Part shown: one piece after another, positions 36,988 to 45,660 of the stretch
Numbering within the stretch: the first letter of the stretch is position 1
Layout of the letters: every line of letters begins with the position of its first letter
Assembly (NCBI RefSeq): GCF_037478005.1
Contig: NZ_CP144164.1
Location: forward strand, 3,906,001-3,970,000
Length of the DNA: 64,000 bases
Direction of reading: 5' to 3'
Origin: Alteromonas sp. M12
GTDB lineage: Bacteria; Pseudomonadota; Gammaproteobacteria; Enterobacterales; Alteromonadaceae
Translations under genes and position numbers: made by a program
Notes under the pieces: generated by a model
Told to the model about the DNA's origin: nothing
Database searches by the model: none
Seen by the model: the letters and a program-made list of their open reading frames with translations, nothing else

Positions 36988-38076
36988 CTATGCTGAGAGG
37001 CGAAAAATTTTGTAGCTGCCGATACTGAGAATCGGCAACACAAATACCACCACAAAAACCCAAGTAAGAGTGCCATAGCCACGACCAATTAAACTAACCA
37101 GCCCAACTGAGGAAGCTAAATAAATTGATAACACTAAAACAATAGCAGCAATTGCAGGACGCAAAAGTTTGGGCATTATGCGTTGTTTTTCCTCATACAC
37201 TTCAGCGATTCGTTCATTCATGCCGTGGATAAACGCAGTGCCTGTTTCGATAAAGGTACCGAATAACACTACGTAAAAAATGGCTTTTAGCCAAGGCATG
37301 TTCAATTGCTGCATCATCAAGTCAGATGGCACCTTTGCTTCTGTTATTTGTGCAGAATTTGCCACCATAGCGACAAAGAAAAATAATGCTGGCAACATAG
37401 CTAAAGGGCCAGCCAAGGCGCCTGCCATAAATGAATCTTTGCGATCAGCCATATGGCGAACACAAAACAAAATTAGTGGTAAGGCTGCAATGTTGTAACC
37501 AACGTATTGGATTGAACTGATAAACCAACTATCTTTAATTTCCCCATAAAATAGTTGTTCATTTAAATTTCCACCATATTCACGCAAGTACAAATAAACA
37601 AATATTCCGTACACTAGGTATAAAAGAAACGACCATCCGGCTAATACCTTCTCAATCAGCTTAGTTCCCCAAGCGACTAGTACGCAAATCGAGACCATTA
37701 ACAATACAGTGCCAAGGGTACTGGATATATTCAAATGTTCAGAAACCACTTCCCCCGCAGCAGAACCAATCACCGCCAAGACTAAAATGCCTAGGGCAAA
37801 ATATGCCAACTCATAGACAATCCAACCTTTACCCAATAGCTTTTTGAAAAAACCTCTGTATGTATAACTTTGGGTTAATCGAGCAAATTCAAAACTCAGC
37901 ATACTAATTAAGCTAAAAGCAGCAGTTGCCACTAAAATCCCTAAAAATCCGCCTAACGGACCCGAACTAAGAAAAAACTGGACTAATTCTCGGCCTGTCG
38001 CATAGCCCCCTCCAATCAAAACTGACTGTAGAATAAAACCGGGCAATAAAATCCGTTGGAAAAAGCTTGTTGGCAT
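36988..38076 (-). CDS. YkvI-like integral membrane protein
   Basis: 362 aa with about ten hydrophobic segments and no signal peptide. The early 'GGYATGRELVQFFLSSGPLGG' motif is typical of the YkvI family, distant relatives of the APC/LeuT-fold amino-acid transporters, which would make it a cation-coupled carrier of an organic solute. The substrate is unknown. It lies 67 bp downstream of a class IV aminotransferase gene on the same strand, so an amino acid or keto acid handled by that enzyme is a reasonable guess (inference). Confidence 0.72.
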   Translation of the reverse strand: MPTSFFQRILLPGFILQSVLIGGGYATGRELVQFFLSSGPLGGFLGILVATAAFSLISMLSFEFARLTQSYTYRGFFKKLLGKGWIVYELAYFALGILVLAVIGSAAGEVVSEHLNISSTLGTVLLMVSICVLVAWGTKLIEKVLAGWSFLLYLVYGIFVYLYLREYGGNLNEQLFYGEIKDSWFISSIQYVGYNIAALPLILFCVRHMADRKDSFMAGALAGPLAMLPALFFFVAMVANSAQITEAKVPSDLMMQQLNMPWLKAIFYVVLFGTFIETGTAFIHGMNERIAEVYEEKQRIMPKLLRPAIAAIVLVLSIYLASSVGLVSLIGRGYGTLTWVFVVVFVLPILSIGSYKIFRLSA

Positions 38077-38143
38077 AGTTATCTCTTATTTAGCTGTAGC
38101 GAACTAAGTTGATCTTTTTGCGATTAATTCAGACAAAAGTAGT

Positions 38144-39007
38144 TTACTGTTTCAGTCGTTGATAACTGGAAAATAAACGCTGCCAGATGGGTCCAGGTTT
38201 GCCTTCTCCCACCTTCTCACCTTCAATATAAGTAATCGGCTTTAACTCTTCATAAGAATTACTCACCCAAACCTCATCGGCTTGTTTGACCTCTGTGACT
38301 GTGGGAGAAACTTGGCGTACTTCGATACCTTGTTTTTCAGCAATTTCAATAATCAGTTTGCGGGTCACACCGGCCAATATGTTATCCACCGGCGGTGTAA
38401 AAATAATATCGTCTTTAGCAATAAATAAATTGCTGCTCGGAGCCTCAACTACATGCGTATCTCTAACTAGCAATGCCTCACTATTGGGCACACCATTTTG
38501 CGCCAGTTGTAGATAGGACATCACGTTCCCCATCAAGCTAATGGACTTTATAGAGCAGCGCTGCCAGCGCAAATCCTCTTGAAAATAGGCATCACAGCCT
38601 TGATATGTTTTGTCGAAAGGAGGTGTAAATGGGGTACTAAACATCAGTACTGTCGGTTTTGCTTCTACTGGGAATCGATGCTTGCGAACCGCTTCAACGC
38701 CACGGGTTATTTGCACATAAAGCATTTGCGAGGGCTGATTACTCGGTAACAACGGTTGCGCAATATCCTTTAACTCCTGCACACTATAGCCCAGTGGAAT
38801 GTCTACGGCCTCTAGTCCTTCAAGCAAACGTTGCCAGTGTTGTTCACCGCCTAAAGGTTTACCGTTATAGACAGGCACCACCTCATAAATCCCATCTCCA
38901 AATAGAAAGCCGCGATCTAAAGGAGAAATGCTGACTTGGCTCAAAGGTATGTATTGGCCATTAAAATATGCAGCGCTATCGGAGTTGTTCGTTTTATCAT
39001 TAGCCAT
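38144..39007 (-). CDS. class IV aminotransferase, D-amino-acid transaminase-like
   Basis: 287 aa from the ATG used here; a TTG six codons upstream is also open and has a GAAGAA nearby. This PLP-dependent fold-type IV enzyme has 'SPLDRGFLFGDGIYEVVPVYNG' near the start (read in part), the Lys-bearing core 'IKSISLMGNVMSYLQLAQNG', 'EALLVRDTHVVEAPSSNLFI' and 'ITRGV'. The pattern is closest to D-amino-acid aminotransferases, with branched-chain aminotransferase and aminodeoxychorismate lyase as alternatives. It would interconvert D-alanine and D-glutamate type substrates for peptidoglycan or D-amino-acid use. The neighbouring YkvI-like carrier may supply a substrate. Confidence 0.83.
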   Translation of the reverse strand: MANDKTNNSDSAAYFNGQYIPLSQVSISPLDRGFLFGDGIYEVVPVYNGKPLGGEQHWQRLLEGLEAVDIPLGYSVQELKDIAQPLLPSNQPSQMLYVQITRGVEAVRKHRFPVEAKPTVLMFSTPFTPPFDKTYQGCDAYFQEDLRWQRCSIKSISLMGNVMSYLQLAQNGVPNSEALLVRDTHVVEAPSSNLFIAKDDIIFTPPVDNILAGVTRKLIIEIAEKQGIEVRQVSPTVTEVKQADEVWVSNSYEELKPITYIEGEKVGEGKPGPIWQRLFSSYQRLKQ

Positions 39008-39328
39008 ATAAGAAAAAGCCCACAAAGTTCTTCAGTATAAAATCCAGAAATATACTGTACTGTAAATTCGGCATATGTGTAGCCTTTTTCTGAGGGCTAA
39101 GTGTTATGACTAAACAATCAAAAAAACCACTGCAGAGCACATTTATAAACTCTCTTTCCATGGCGAAATTAAGCGAATCTAGGGGTTGCCAATTGGTTAA
39201 CTCAATTTTGGCTGGATTAGCGATGTTGAGATCTAATTTGCAGCAGTAAACCAACAGGTAAATCGGTTTATCAAAAATAACCATTTATTCATCTTTATAC
39301 GCATAAACGTAGAAAGCAATCCGCGAAA
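39008..39328. other. intergenic region between LacI-type and aminotransferase genes
   Basis: About 320 bp. Apart from a hairpin at its right end, listed as a terminator, I see no conserved element. Short open frames in it lack ribosome sites and protein-like composition. Confidence 0.45.
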
Positions 39329-39340
39329 TCAGATTGCTTT
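39313..39340 (-). terminator. hairpin overlapping the end of the LacI-family gene
   Basis: Perfect 9-bp arms AAAGCAATC and GATTGCTTT surround a 10-nt loop. The stem includes the last codons and stop of the regulator gene. The minus strand continues with a partial T-run (CTACGTTT). It is plausible as a terminator but not strong. Confidence 0.45.
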
Positions 39341-40333
39341 ACAAGACTCTCTTAACTCTAAAGAACACGGAATTAGAATTTTGTGGGAAAGATTACTCTC
39401 GTTAGCAATGTTATTAAGCAGTAATTGAGTTGCTTCCATACCTATGGTGTAGGGTTCTTGCTTAACCACTGTAATTGGTACTTTAAAGAATTCGGCCATT
39501 GGGATTTCATCAAAACCAAGCAATGAAACATCGTCCGGGACAGATATATTGGCTTGATTTAAGTCTCTTAACAATTCGATAGTGATAGGTAAATGTTGCG
39601 TGAAAAATGCAGTTGGAGCCGCAGATTTAATGATTTCCGTTGGCTCTACTTGAAAACCTGATTCACGTTGCCAGAATTGCACTAAACTATCTTCTACTGG
39701 AATACCATGCTTAGTAAGTGCGTCTGCATATCCTTGATAGCGTTCCGTTCTGGAGATAACATTTTTAAAGTCTTGGGTGACAAAACAAATTTTCTTGTGG
39801 CCAAGCTGTATTAAGTATTCAGTGGCATCAAACGCCGCTTTTTTGTAGTCAGATAAAACGATGTTTTGTTCACTTCCATCATTTTCAATTTGAAAGTGCA
39901 CTATCGGCATACCTTTACCAATGTAATCCGTAACGAGCTGATTATTGTTACCTGATGACGCAATAATAATTCCATCAACACGCAGTTGATACAGCGCCTC
40001 AATAGACTTTGCTTCAATCTCAGGGTCAAAATCAGTGTTATAAATTAGTGCGTTGTAGCCGTTCGCTTTACAGTAATCATCTACCCCTCGGATAACCCGA
40101 CTGGTATAAAAGCCCGTTATATCTCTGACCACCACTCCAATGGTTTTAGTCTTGGTCGCCTTAAGGTTTCTCGCGATAGGATTGGGAACATAATCCAATT
40201 CAGCAATTGCTGCGCGAATTCGTTCTTGGGTTTCTTTCGACATGTAGTCAAATCGCCCATTTAGGTATTGTGAAGCTGTGCTTTTTGATACTCCTGCAAA
40301 ACGAGCTACATCAATTAATTTCACTTTTGCCAT
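39329..40333 (-). CDS. LacI-family transcriptional regulator of the ManD operon
   Basis: 334 aa. The N-terminal LacI helix-turn-helix ('KLIDVARFAGVSKSTASQYL') is followed by the hinge 'YVPNPIARNLKATKT' and a periplasmic-binding-protein-like effector domain ('TKTIGVVVRDITGFYTSRV' through 'VSLLGFDEIPMAEFF'). It is divergent from the ManD/oxidoreductase/symporter operon, with a perfect 16-bp LacI-style palindrome between them. The obvious role is repression of that operon, relieved by a sugar or sugar acid. Gluconate- and KDG-responsive LacI proteins are the nearest functional models, but the effector cannot be named from sequence. Confidence 0.88.
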   Translation of the reverse strand: MAKVKLIDVARFAGVSKSTASQYLNGRFDYMSKETQERIRAAIAELDYVPNPIARNLKATKTKTIGVVVRDITGFYTSRVIRGVDDYCKANGYNALIYNTDFDPEIEAKSIEALYQLRVDGIIIASSGNNNQLVTDYIGKGMPIVHFQIENDGSEQNIVLSDYKKAAFDATEYLIQLGHKKICFVTQDFKNVISRTERYQGYADALTKHGIPVEDSLVQFWQRESGFQVEPTEIIKSAAPTAFFTQHLPITIELLRDLNQANISVPDDVSLLGFDEIPMAEFFKVPITVVKQEPYTIGMEATQLLLNNIANESNLSHKILIPCSLELRESCKAI

Positions 40334-40402
40334 CTATGTATCGCTATTGTTAATTTTATTATGGGAAAGTTGACATACTGCAATACTATGCTAAATTATT
40401 CA

Positions 40403-40418
40403 ACTAAACCGGTTTAGT
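40403..40418. promoter_or_regulatory. LacI-type operator palindrome
   Basis: ACTAAACCGGTTTAGT is a perfect 16-bp palindrome with the CCGG-type centre common to LacI-family operators. It lies 70 bp upstream of the regulator start and 29 bp upstream of the ManD start, so one bound repressor could block both directions. Confidence 0.75.
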
Positions 40419-40446
40419 AACTTTATCTGCAAAGAGAGAATATCAG

Positions 40447-41664
40447 TTGAAAATTAAAGAAATCAAAGTATTTGTTTGTAACCCTGGCAGAAATTTTGTC
40501 ACGGTGAAGATCACTACTGATGCAGGCATATACGGTGTAGGTGATGCTACACTCAACGGTCGCGAAATGGCGGTTGTCAGCTATTTGGAAGAACATGTAG
40601 CCCCTTGCCTTATCGGTCGCAATGCCCATGATATCGAAGACATATGGCAATATTTGTATAAAGGCGTTTACTGGCGTAAAGGCGCAGTTAATATGGCCGC
40701 TATAGCCGCTATTGATATGGCCTTATGGGACATCAAAGGGAAGGCTGCAGGCTTGCCGGTTTATCAGTTACTAGGCGGTAAGAGCAGACAAGCAGTAACA
40801 CTTTATGCCCATGCTAGTGGTGAAGACATCGAAGACACTTTGAATAAAACGGAAGACCTTATCAATCAAGGTTTTAAAGCAATTCGATTGCAGTCTGCTG
40901 TGCCCGGTTTGAATGTCACTTACGGCGTACTTGGAGACAAAAAAGATTACTTCGAATTACAAGGTAATCGTCCGTTACCGCCAGAAGAGACCTGGTCGAC
41001 GCAAAAATATTTTAACATGATCGTTGAGTTGTTTCAGAAGGCCAGAGAACGATTTGGCAATGACATCCAACTATTACACGACGTGCATAGCCGCTTAACC
41101 CCAATAGAATCAGCAAAACTGGGTAAATTACTTGAACCCTATAACCTAATGTTCTTAGAAGACGCTTCTATTGCTGAGAATCAAGACAGTTATAAAGTAA
41201 TTCGACAGCACACCACTACCCCACTCGCGATTGGTGAAACTTACAATACTATTTGGGATTGTAAGGATTTGATTCAAAACCAACTGATTGATTACCTTAG
41301 AGCGGCCGCAACTCACGCTGGCGGAATTACAGCATTAAGACGTATGGCAGATTTTGCCAGTATATATAACGTTAAAACTGCTCCACATGGCGCTCCTGAT
41401 TTGTCACCAATTTGTTTTGCTGCGCATATGCATTTAAATATATGGGCTCCTAACTTTGGCATTCAAGAATTTGTTGGTTTTGGTAACGAGCAGTCCAAAC
41501 AAATTTTCAAACATCAAATTAAAGTAGAGCAAGGCATGGCATACGTCAGTGACGCCCCTGGTCTAGGGATTGAGTTTGATGAAACAGAAGCAAGTAAATA
41601 TCCCTATAAACGTTCTTATCTGCCTGTCAGTCGACTAGAAGATGGAACCGTTTGGAATTGGTAA
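40447..41664 (+). CDS. ManD/RspA-subgroup dehydratase of the enolase superfamily
   Basis: 405 aa from a TTG start preceded by AAAGAGAG; no in-frame ATG lies near the conserved N-terminus 'KIKEIKVFVCNPGRNFVTVK'. It has the full enolase-superfamily capping domain and TIM barrel, with 'AAIAAIDMALWDIKGKAAGL', 'LLHDVHSRLTP' (metal Asp), 'LEDASIAENQ' and 'AIGETYNT' (metal Glu residues), and the ManD signature 'HGAPDLSP' (His314) followed by 'PNFGIQEFV'. Family members dehydrate D-mannonate, some D-gluconate, to 2-keto-3-deoxygluconate. Ala316 follows His-Gly where, from memory, efficient mannonate dehydratases have Pro, so activity may be low or on another sugar acid. It is first in a LacI-controlled operon. 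Confidence 0.85.
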   Translation: MKIKEIKVFVCNPGRNFVTVKITTDAGIYGVGDATLNGREMAVVSYLEEHVAPCLIGRNAHDIEDIWQYLYKGVYWRKGAVNMAAIAAIDMALWDIKGKAAGLPVYQLLGGKSRQAVTLYAHASGEDIEDTLNKTEDLINQGFKAIRLQSAVPGLNVTYGVLGDKKDYFELQGNRPLPPEETWSTQKYFNMIVELFQKARERFGNDIQLLHDVHSRLTPIESAKLGKLLEPYNLMFLEDASIAENQDSYKVIRQHTTTPLAIGETYNTIWDCKDLIQNQLIDYLRAAATHAGGITALRRMADFASIYNVKTAPHGAPDLSPICFAAHMHLNIWAPNFGIQEFVGFGNEQSKQIFKHQIKVEQGMAYVSDAPGLGIEFDETEASKYPYKRSYLPVSRLEDGTVWNW

Positions 41665-41702
41665 TCCAGTTCTACTTTTTTGAATTTAAGCTTTGTTAAG
41701 TT

Positions 41703-41706
41703 GGAG
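41703..41706 (+). promoter_or_regulatory. ribosome-binding site deciding the oxidoreductase start
   Basis: GGAG lies 7 nt before ATG 41714. It favours this start over an in-frame TTG 21 bp upstream that has no ribosome site. Confidence 0.75.
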
Positions 41707-41713
41707 AAACAAC

Positions 41714-42853
41714 ATGAGCAAAAAGATAAGTGTATTAATATTCGGCACCGGATTTGCGGGCCAAGGACATGCTGAAGCATTTCGAGATATGGGTGCCGAA
41801 GTCGTCGGCATCGTAGGCAGAACTCAAAGTGTTGTAGAGCAAGTAGCTAAAGACATGAATATCCCCTATGCCGGCACAGATTGGCAAAAAGCATTGCAAG
41901 ATTGTCAGCCAGATGTCGTTTCAATTGCAACACCAGGTGGTGCTCACGTTGAAGCAATTACCGCGGCGATTGAAAGTGGTTGTCACGTTTTCTGTGATAA
42001 GCCGTTAACTGAAAGTGGTGAAACCTCAAAACAACTTTATGAGTTGGCGGTTGCAAAAAATGTCAAAACTGCATTTGCCGCAAGCTTTCGCTACATGCCT
42101 GATGTGATTCACGCCAAGCGTTTAGTTGAAGCCGGCGCTATCGGTGAACCATTAGAAGTTGAGTGTATTTCTCACTTCAATTTAGAACGCGATATTCCGT
42201 TTGGCTGGTCACACAGAAAAGAACATGGCGGTGGCCGACTAAATAATAACTTTACTCACAAATTGTCTATTGTCACTTCCATCGTTGGTGAAAAAATCCT
42301 ATCGATTATGGGAGAGGTGCGGGACGATCTAGGCAAAGCGCCAATCGTTGAAGGTGTGCATAACTTTAAAAAACGTCGCGATTTCATTCCTAGTGATCTA
42401 AATGATCCTGCTCTTAAATGGGGCGAATCGAACGTCGAATGGACCTATACGGTTTTAGCTCAAATTGAAAGTGAAATGGCTAAAAATCCAGTTTCAGTGT
42501 TATTTAAACACGGTGGATTACACCCTCGCTTCCATGAAGACCATGTGGTGATTTATGGTAGTGAAGGCGCGATCTACATTAAAGGACACTATGCTAGTGG
42601 GCCATTGTATGTGCATGACAAAACCAAAGGATGGCAAGAGCTTGCATTACCAGAGGACATTGCTAATAACGTTCCTGAAGCAGAAGGCGATACCGAAAAG
42701 AATTGGCGCTACCTTATCAGAGAACTACTAAACGATATTAAAGGCGAAAACGTTGCTCCTTATCAAACGTTTAAAGAAGGCAGCCAATATCAGCAACTGA
42801 TCGACATAATCCGTAAAAACGACAATTGGGTTGACGTTAGTCATCTGCAATAA
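41714..42853 (+). CDS. Gfo/Idh/MocA-family NAD(P)-dependent oxidoreductase
   Basis: 379 aa, cytoplasmic. The Rossmann dinucleotide site 'LIFGTGFAGQGH' is at the N-terminus, 'ATPGGAHVEAI' and the catalytic-Lys motif 'CDKPLTE' follow, and the C-terminal domain holds 'HKLSIV' and 'GHYASGP'. The family oxidises or reduces sugars and polyols at a hydroxyl or carbonyl carbon, often as the first step in catabolism of an unusual sugar or uronate. Between a ManD dehydratase (49 bp upstream) and a sodium symporter (11 bp downstream), its likely job is to convert the imported compound to the aldonate that ManD dehydrates. The exact substrate is unknown. Confidence 0.88.
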   Translation: MSKKISVLIFGTGFAGQGHAEAFRDMGAEVVGIVGRTQSVVEQVAKDMNIPYAGTDWQKALQDCQPDVVSIATPGGAHVEAITAAIESGCHVFCDKPLTESGETSKQLYELAVAKNVKTAFAASFRYMPDVIHAKRLVEAGAIGEPLEVECISHFNLERDIPFGWSHRKEHGGGRLNNNFTHKLSIVTSIVGEKILSIMGEVRDDLGKAPIVEGVHNFKKRRDFIPSDLNDPALKWGESNVEWTYTVLAQIESEMAKNPVSVLFKHGGLHPRFHEDHVVIYGSEGAIYIKGHYASGPLYVHDKTKGWQELALPEDIANNVPEAEGDTEKNWRYLIRELLNDIKGENVAPYQTFKEGSQYQQLIDIIRKNDNWVDVSHLQ

Positions 42854-42864
42854 AAGGCCTACTC

Positions 42865-44628
42865 ATGTTATATGAATATATAGTTATTGCCGGATATTTT
42901 ATGTTAGTTATCGGGATTGGTTTTGCGTTCAAAAAAATGGCTGCAAACTCAACCAGCGATTACTTCCGTGGTGGCGGACGCATGCTTTGGTGGATGGTTG
43001 GTTCAACTGCGTTTATGGCGCAGTTCTCCGCTTGGACATTCACCGGCGGAGCAGGCAAAGCCTTTACTGATGGTTTCTCGATTAGTTTAGTATTTTTTGC
43101 CAATACCTTTGCCTATTTTTGCGGCTGGGCGTTTTTTGCAGCGCGCTTTCGTCAAATGCGCGTAGATACTCCTACCGAAGGAATTAAGCGTCGTTTTGGT
43201 CATCAAAATGAACAGTTTTTCTCATGGGCGCTGATTATTTTCAGTTTTATCAACGCCGGAGTATGGCTTAATGCCCTAGGAGTGTTCACCAGTGTTGTTT
43301 TTGACGCTGATGTGAGCACCACCATCATCGCCACCGGCCTAACTGTATTATTTGTTTCGGTATTGTCTGGTGCTTGGGGCGTAGTCGCCTCTGACTTTGT
43401 ACAAACCTTAGTGGTTGCCGTCATTTCCATAGCCTGCGCCATTATCGCACTTGTCAAAGTGGGTGGACCGACGGCGATGATAGATAACTTCCCAGTGGAC
43501 TTTGTGATGGGACCAGATATGAATTATGGCTTAATTTTAGTGGCCACATTTGTATTTTTCCTAGCTAAACAAATGATCACTATCATGAACATGCATGATT
43601 CATTTCGCTTCTTAAACGCAAAAGACTCAGCAAATGCAAGTAAAGCCGCGTTGTTAGCCATGGTACTAATGGGTGTAGGAAGTATTATTTGGTTTATACC
43701 ACCTTGGGCCTCAGCCACCTTATACCCTGACGCGGCGGCAGCTTACCCGGAGCTAGGCAACAAAGCTGCTGATGCGGTGTATTTGGTATTTACCCGCAAC
43801 GCTATGCCGGTGGGAACTGTCGGATTATTGTTAGCCGGTTTGTTTGCAGCCACTATGTCCTCAATGGATTCAGCCCTAAATAAGAATTCAGGCATTTTCG
43901 TCCGCAGTATTTACCAACCTCTTTTGACTAAAAGAAACAAAGATGTCAGTGATAAACACCTGCTTACCATCAGTCAAATTGTCAGTTTTATAAGTGGGAT
44001 TTTGGTTATCGCAGTGGCGCTATTCTTCAAGTCATTGAAAGAGCTCAGTCTGTTTGACTTGATGATGAACGTGTCGACCATGATTCAAGTTCCTTTGCTT
44101 ATTCCGCTTATTTTTGGTTTGTTCATTAAAAAGACACCGCAATGGGCGCCTTGGGCAACTGTAATAGTGGGCTTGTTTGTTTCTTGGTTTGCAGCAAATA
44201 TCTTCACGCCGCAAGTTTTGGCCGATTTGATAGGAATGGAACAAGAATTTACTCGCCGTGAATCGATTGATATCAACTTGATGATCACTATTGGCGGACA
44301 CTTACTTATTACCGCCAGTTTCTTCTGTATATCCAGTTTGTTTTATTCAGAACAAAAAGATCAACATATCAATGAAAGAGAGCTGTTTTTTGAAGATCTA
44401 GAGACCCCTTTCATTGCCGATTTTGAGCAAGATGAATTCGACCGTCAACAACGTCACAAATTAGGTTCAATGGTGATGTATATGGGAGCTGGGGTACTGG
44501 CGATGATGTTGATTCCGAATCCAATGTGGGGACGCTTGGTATTTGTATGCTGTGCACTTGCCATACTCGCTGTCGGTTTCTTATTGAAAAGAAGCGCCAC
44601 ATCGAAAAAAGCACTAAGCACCGCATAG
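42865..44628 (+). CDS. sodium:solute symporter (SSS family)
   Basis: 587 aa, about 14 hydrophobic segments. The family start 'ADYFRGG'-like motif reads 'STSDYFRGGGRMLWWMVG', followed by 'TFTGGAGKAF' and, in the core, 'GLLLAGLFAATMSSMDSALNKNSG', which holds the Na+-site Ser/Thr residues. A cytoplasmic loop near 480-540 is acidic ('FFEDLETPFIADFEQDEFD'), before a final pair of membrane segments. SSS carriers import sugars, sugar acids or other organic solutes with Na+. Given the operon, a uronate, aldonate or related monosaccharide is the likely cargo. An AAGG ribosome site lies just after the oxidoreductase stop. Confidence 0.9.
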   Translation: MLYEYIVIAGYFMLVIGIGFAFKKMAANSTSDYFRGGGRMLWWMVGSTAFMAQFSAWTFTGGAGKAFTDGFSISLVFFANTFAYFCGWAFFAARFRQMRVDTPTEGIKRRFGHQNEQFFSWALIIFSFINAGVWLNALGVFTSVVFDADVSTTIIATGLTVLFVSVLSGAWGVVASDFVQTLVVAVISIACAIIALVKVGGPTAMIDNFPVDFVMGPDMNYGLILVATFVFFLAKQMITIMNMHDSFRFLNAKDSANASKAALLAMVLMGVGSIIWFIPPWASATLYPDAAAAYPELGNKAADAVYLVFTRNAMPVGTVGLLLAGLFAATMSSMDSALNKNSGIFVRSIYQPLLTKRNKDVSDKHLLTISQIVSFISGILVIAVALFFKSLKELSLFDLMMNVSTMIQVPLLIPLIFGLFIKKTPQWAPWATVIVGLFVSWFAANIFTPQVLADLIGMEQEFTRRESIDINLMITIGGHLLITASFFCISSLFYSEQKDQHINERELFFEDLETPFIADFEQDEFDRQQRHKLGSMVMYMGAGVLAMMLIPNPMWGRLVFVCCALAILAVGFLLKRSATSKKALSTA

Positions 44629-44676
44629 GCGGTGCTATTGCTTCTATTTTAACGAATTATTACACGAGTGAATTGG

Positions 44677-45522
44677 ATGTTTTCAAAATTAAAATTTGTT
44701 TTTATTGCCAGTGGTCTTCTGCTACTCGCCGCTTGCAAACCATCTATTGAAGAAAAGCATGAACAAAAATCAGTCACGCTAAGCCATGGTGTGGATGAGT
44801 CTGCCGGTGGTGTTAGCGCTTATATAATTAGTATCGATAACGCCACTTTTTATCTTGAAAAACAAGGTGGTGGGCTATCAAGTATGTTAGACAAAGATGG
44901 CGTGGATTGGATTGGGTTCCACGATGAGAAAGGTTCAGGTTGGAAAGGCGAGTATCGTGGTTTTCCAAATGCAATACACAAACAAGACGGAAATTATTTC
45001 CATGCGTTAAACGCGGGAACCGAGCTGTCGACTTCAAGCATTGATATTGAAACGGATGAACACGTCAGAATTACCTTCACTTCAGGTAATGGTAAATGGC
45101 AGGGACAATGGGACTTCTATCCAGATCGCTGCGATTTCACGATGTCACAAGTCAGTGAAGGCTATAAATATTGGGTGCAATATGAAGGCGTACCCGGTGG
45201 AGAGATGGACGAAACTGATTTCTGGTATGCCTCTGTCGATGACCAACAACACCCCATAAATGAAGCTTTTATTGGTGATCTTCCCGCACCTGAATGGTTT
45301 GCTTTTGGGGATGTAAAAACATCGAGAATGATCTATTTATTACATCATCAAGATGATGCATATCCGGATGACTATGTAAGCAGACCATATATGACGGTAT
45401 TGGGCTTTGGACGTCATGAAAAAGACAAATATCTGAGCACTCCTCAATCATTTTCGTTAGGATTTATTGAGTCATCTGATTATCCTGAAGTTGCGCAACA
45501 AATCAGAAATATACTGAAATAA
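44677..45522 (+). CDS. lipoprotein of unknown function in the ManD operon
   Basis: 281 aa from the chosen ATG (GAG 8 nt upstream; a GTG three codons earlier is the alternative). The lipobox LLAAC (lipidated Cys20) follows a hydrophobic run. The mature part is rich in Trp, Tyr, Gly and acidic residues and predicted beta-sandwich or jelly-roll: 'DWIGFHDEKGSGWKGEYRGF', 'GNYFHALNAGTE', 'WQGQWDFYPDRC', 'YWVQYEGVPGGEMDE'. I do not recognise the family. The aromatic-rich surface and the position after a sugar symporter suggest a carbohydrate-binding or carbohydrate-cleaving protein (inference). It follows the symporter by 48 bp. Confidence 0.75.
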   Translation: MFSKLKFVFIASGLLLLAACKPSIEEKHEQKSVTLSHGVDESAGGVSAYIISIDNATFYLEKQGGGLSSMLDKDGVDWIGFHDEKGSGWKGEYRGFPNAIHKQDGNYFHALNAGTELSTSSIDIETDEHVRITFTSGNGKWQGQWDFYPDRCDFTMSQVSEGYKYWVQYEGVPGGEMDETDFWYASVDDQQHPINEAFIGDLPAPEWFAFGDVKTSRMIYLLHHQDDAYPDDYVSRPYMTVLGFGRHEKDKYLSTPQSFSLGFIESSDYPEVAQQIRNILK

Positions 45523-45660
45523 GTGAACTTCACATGGTTTGCATAGCGCGCAAATAACAGTGTTTGCTGCGCTTACCAAACTAAGCAAAGATTTGCTAAA
45601 ATTGTACGAACCCTTTATAAAAGAGTATGGTTAAAAAACATACTCGAAAGGGAAATCAAG

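Noticed and set aside
39000..39284. 94-codon minus-strand open frame between the LacI-type and aminotransferase genes
   Set aside because: It has no family resemblance and no ribosome site, and it overlaps the aminotransferase start.
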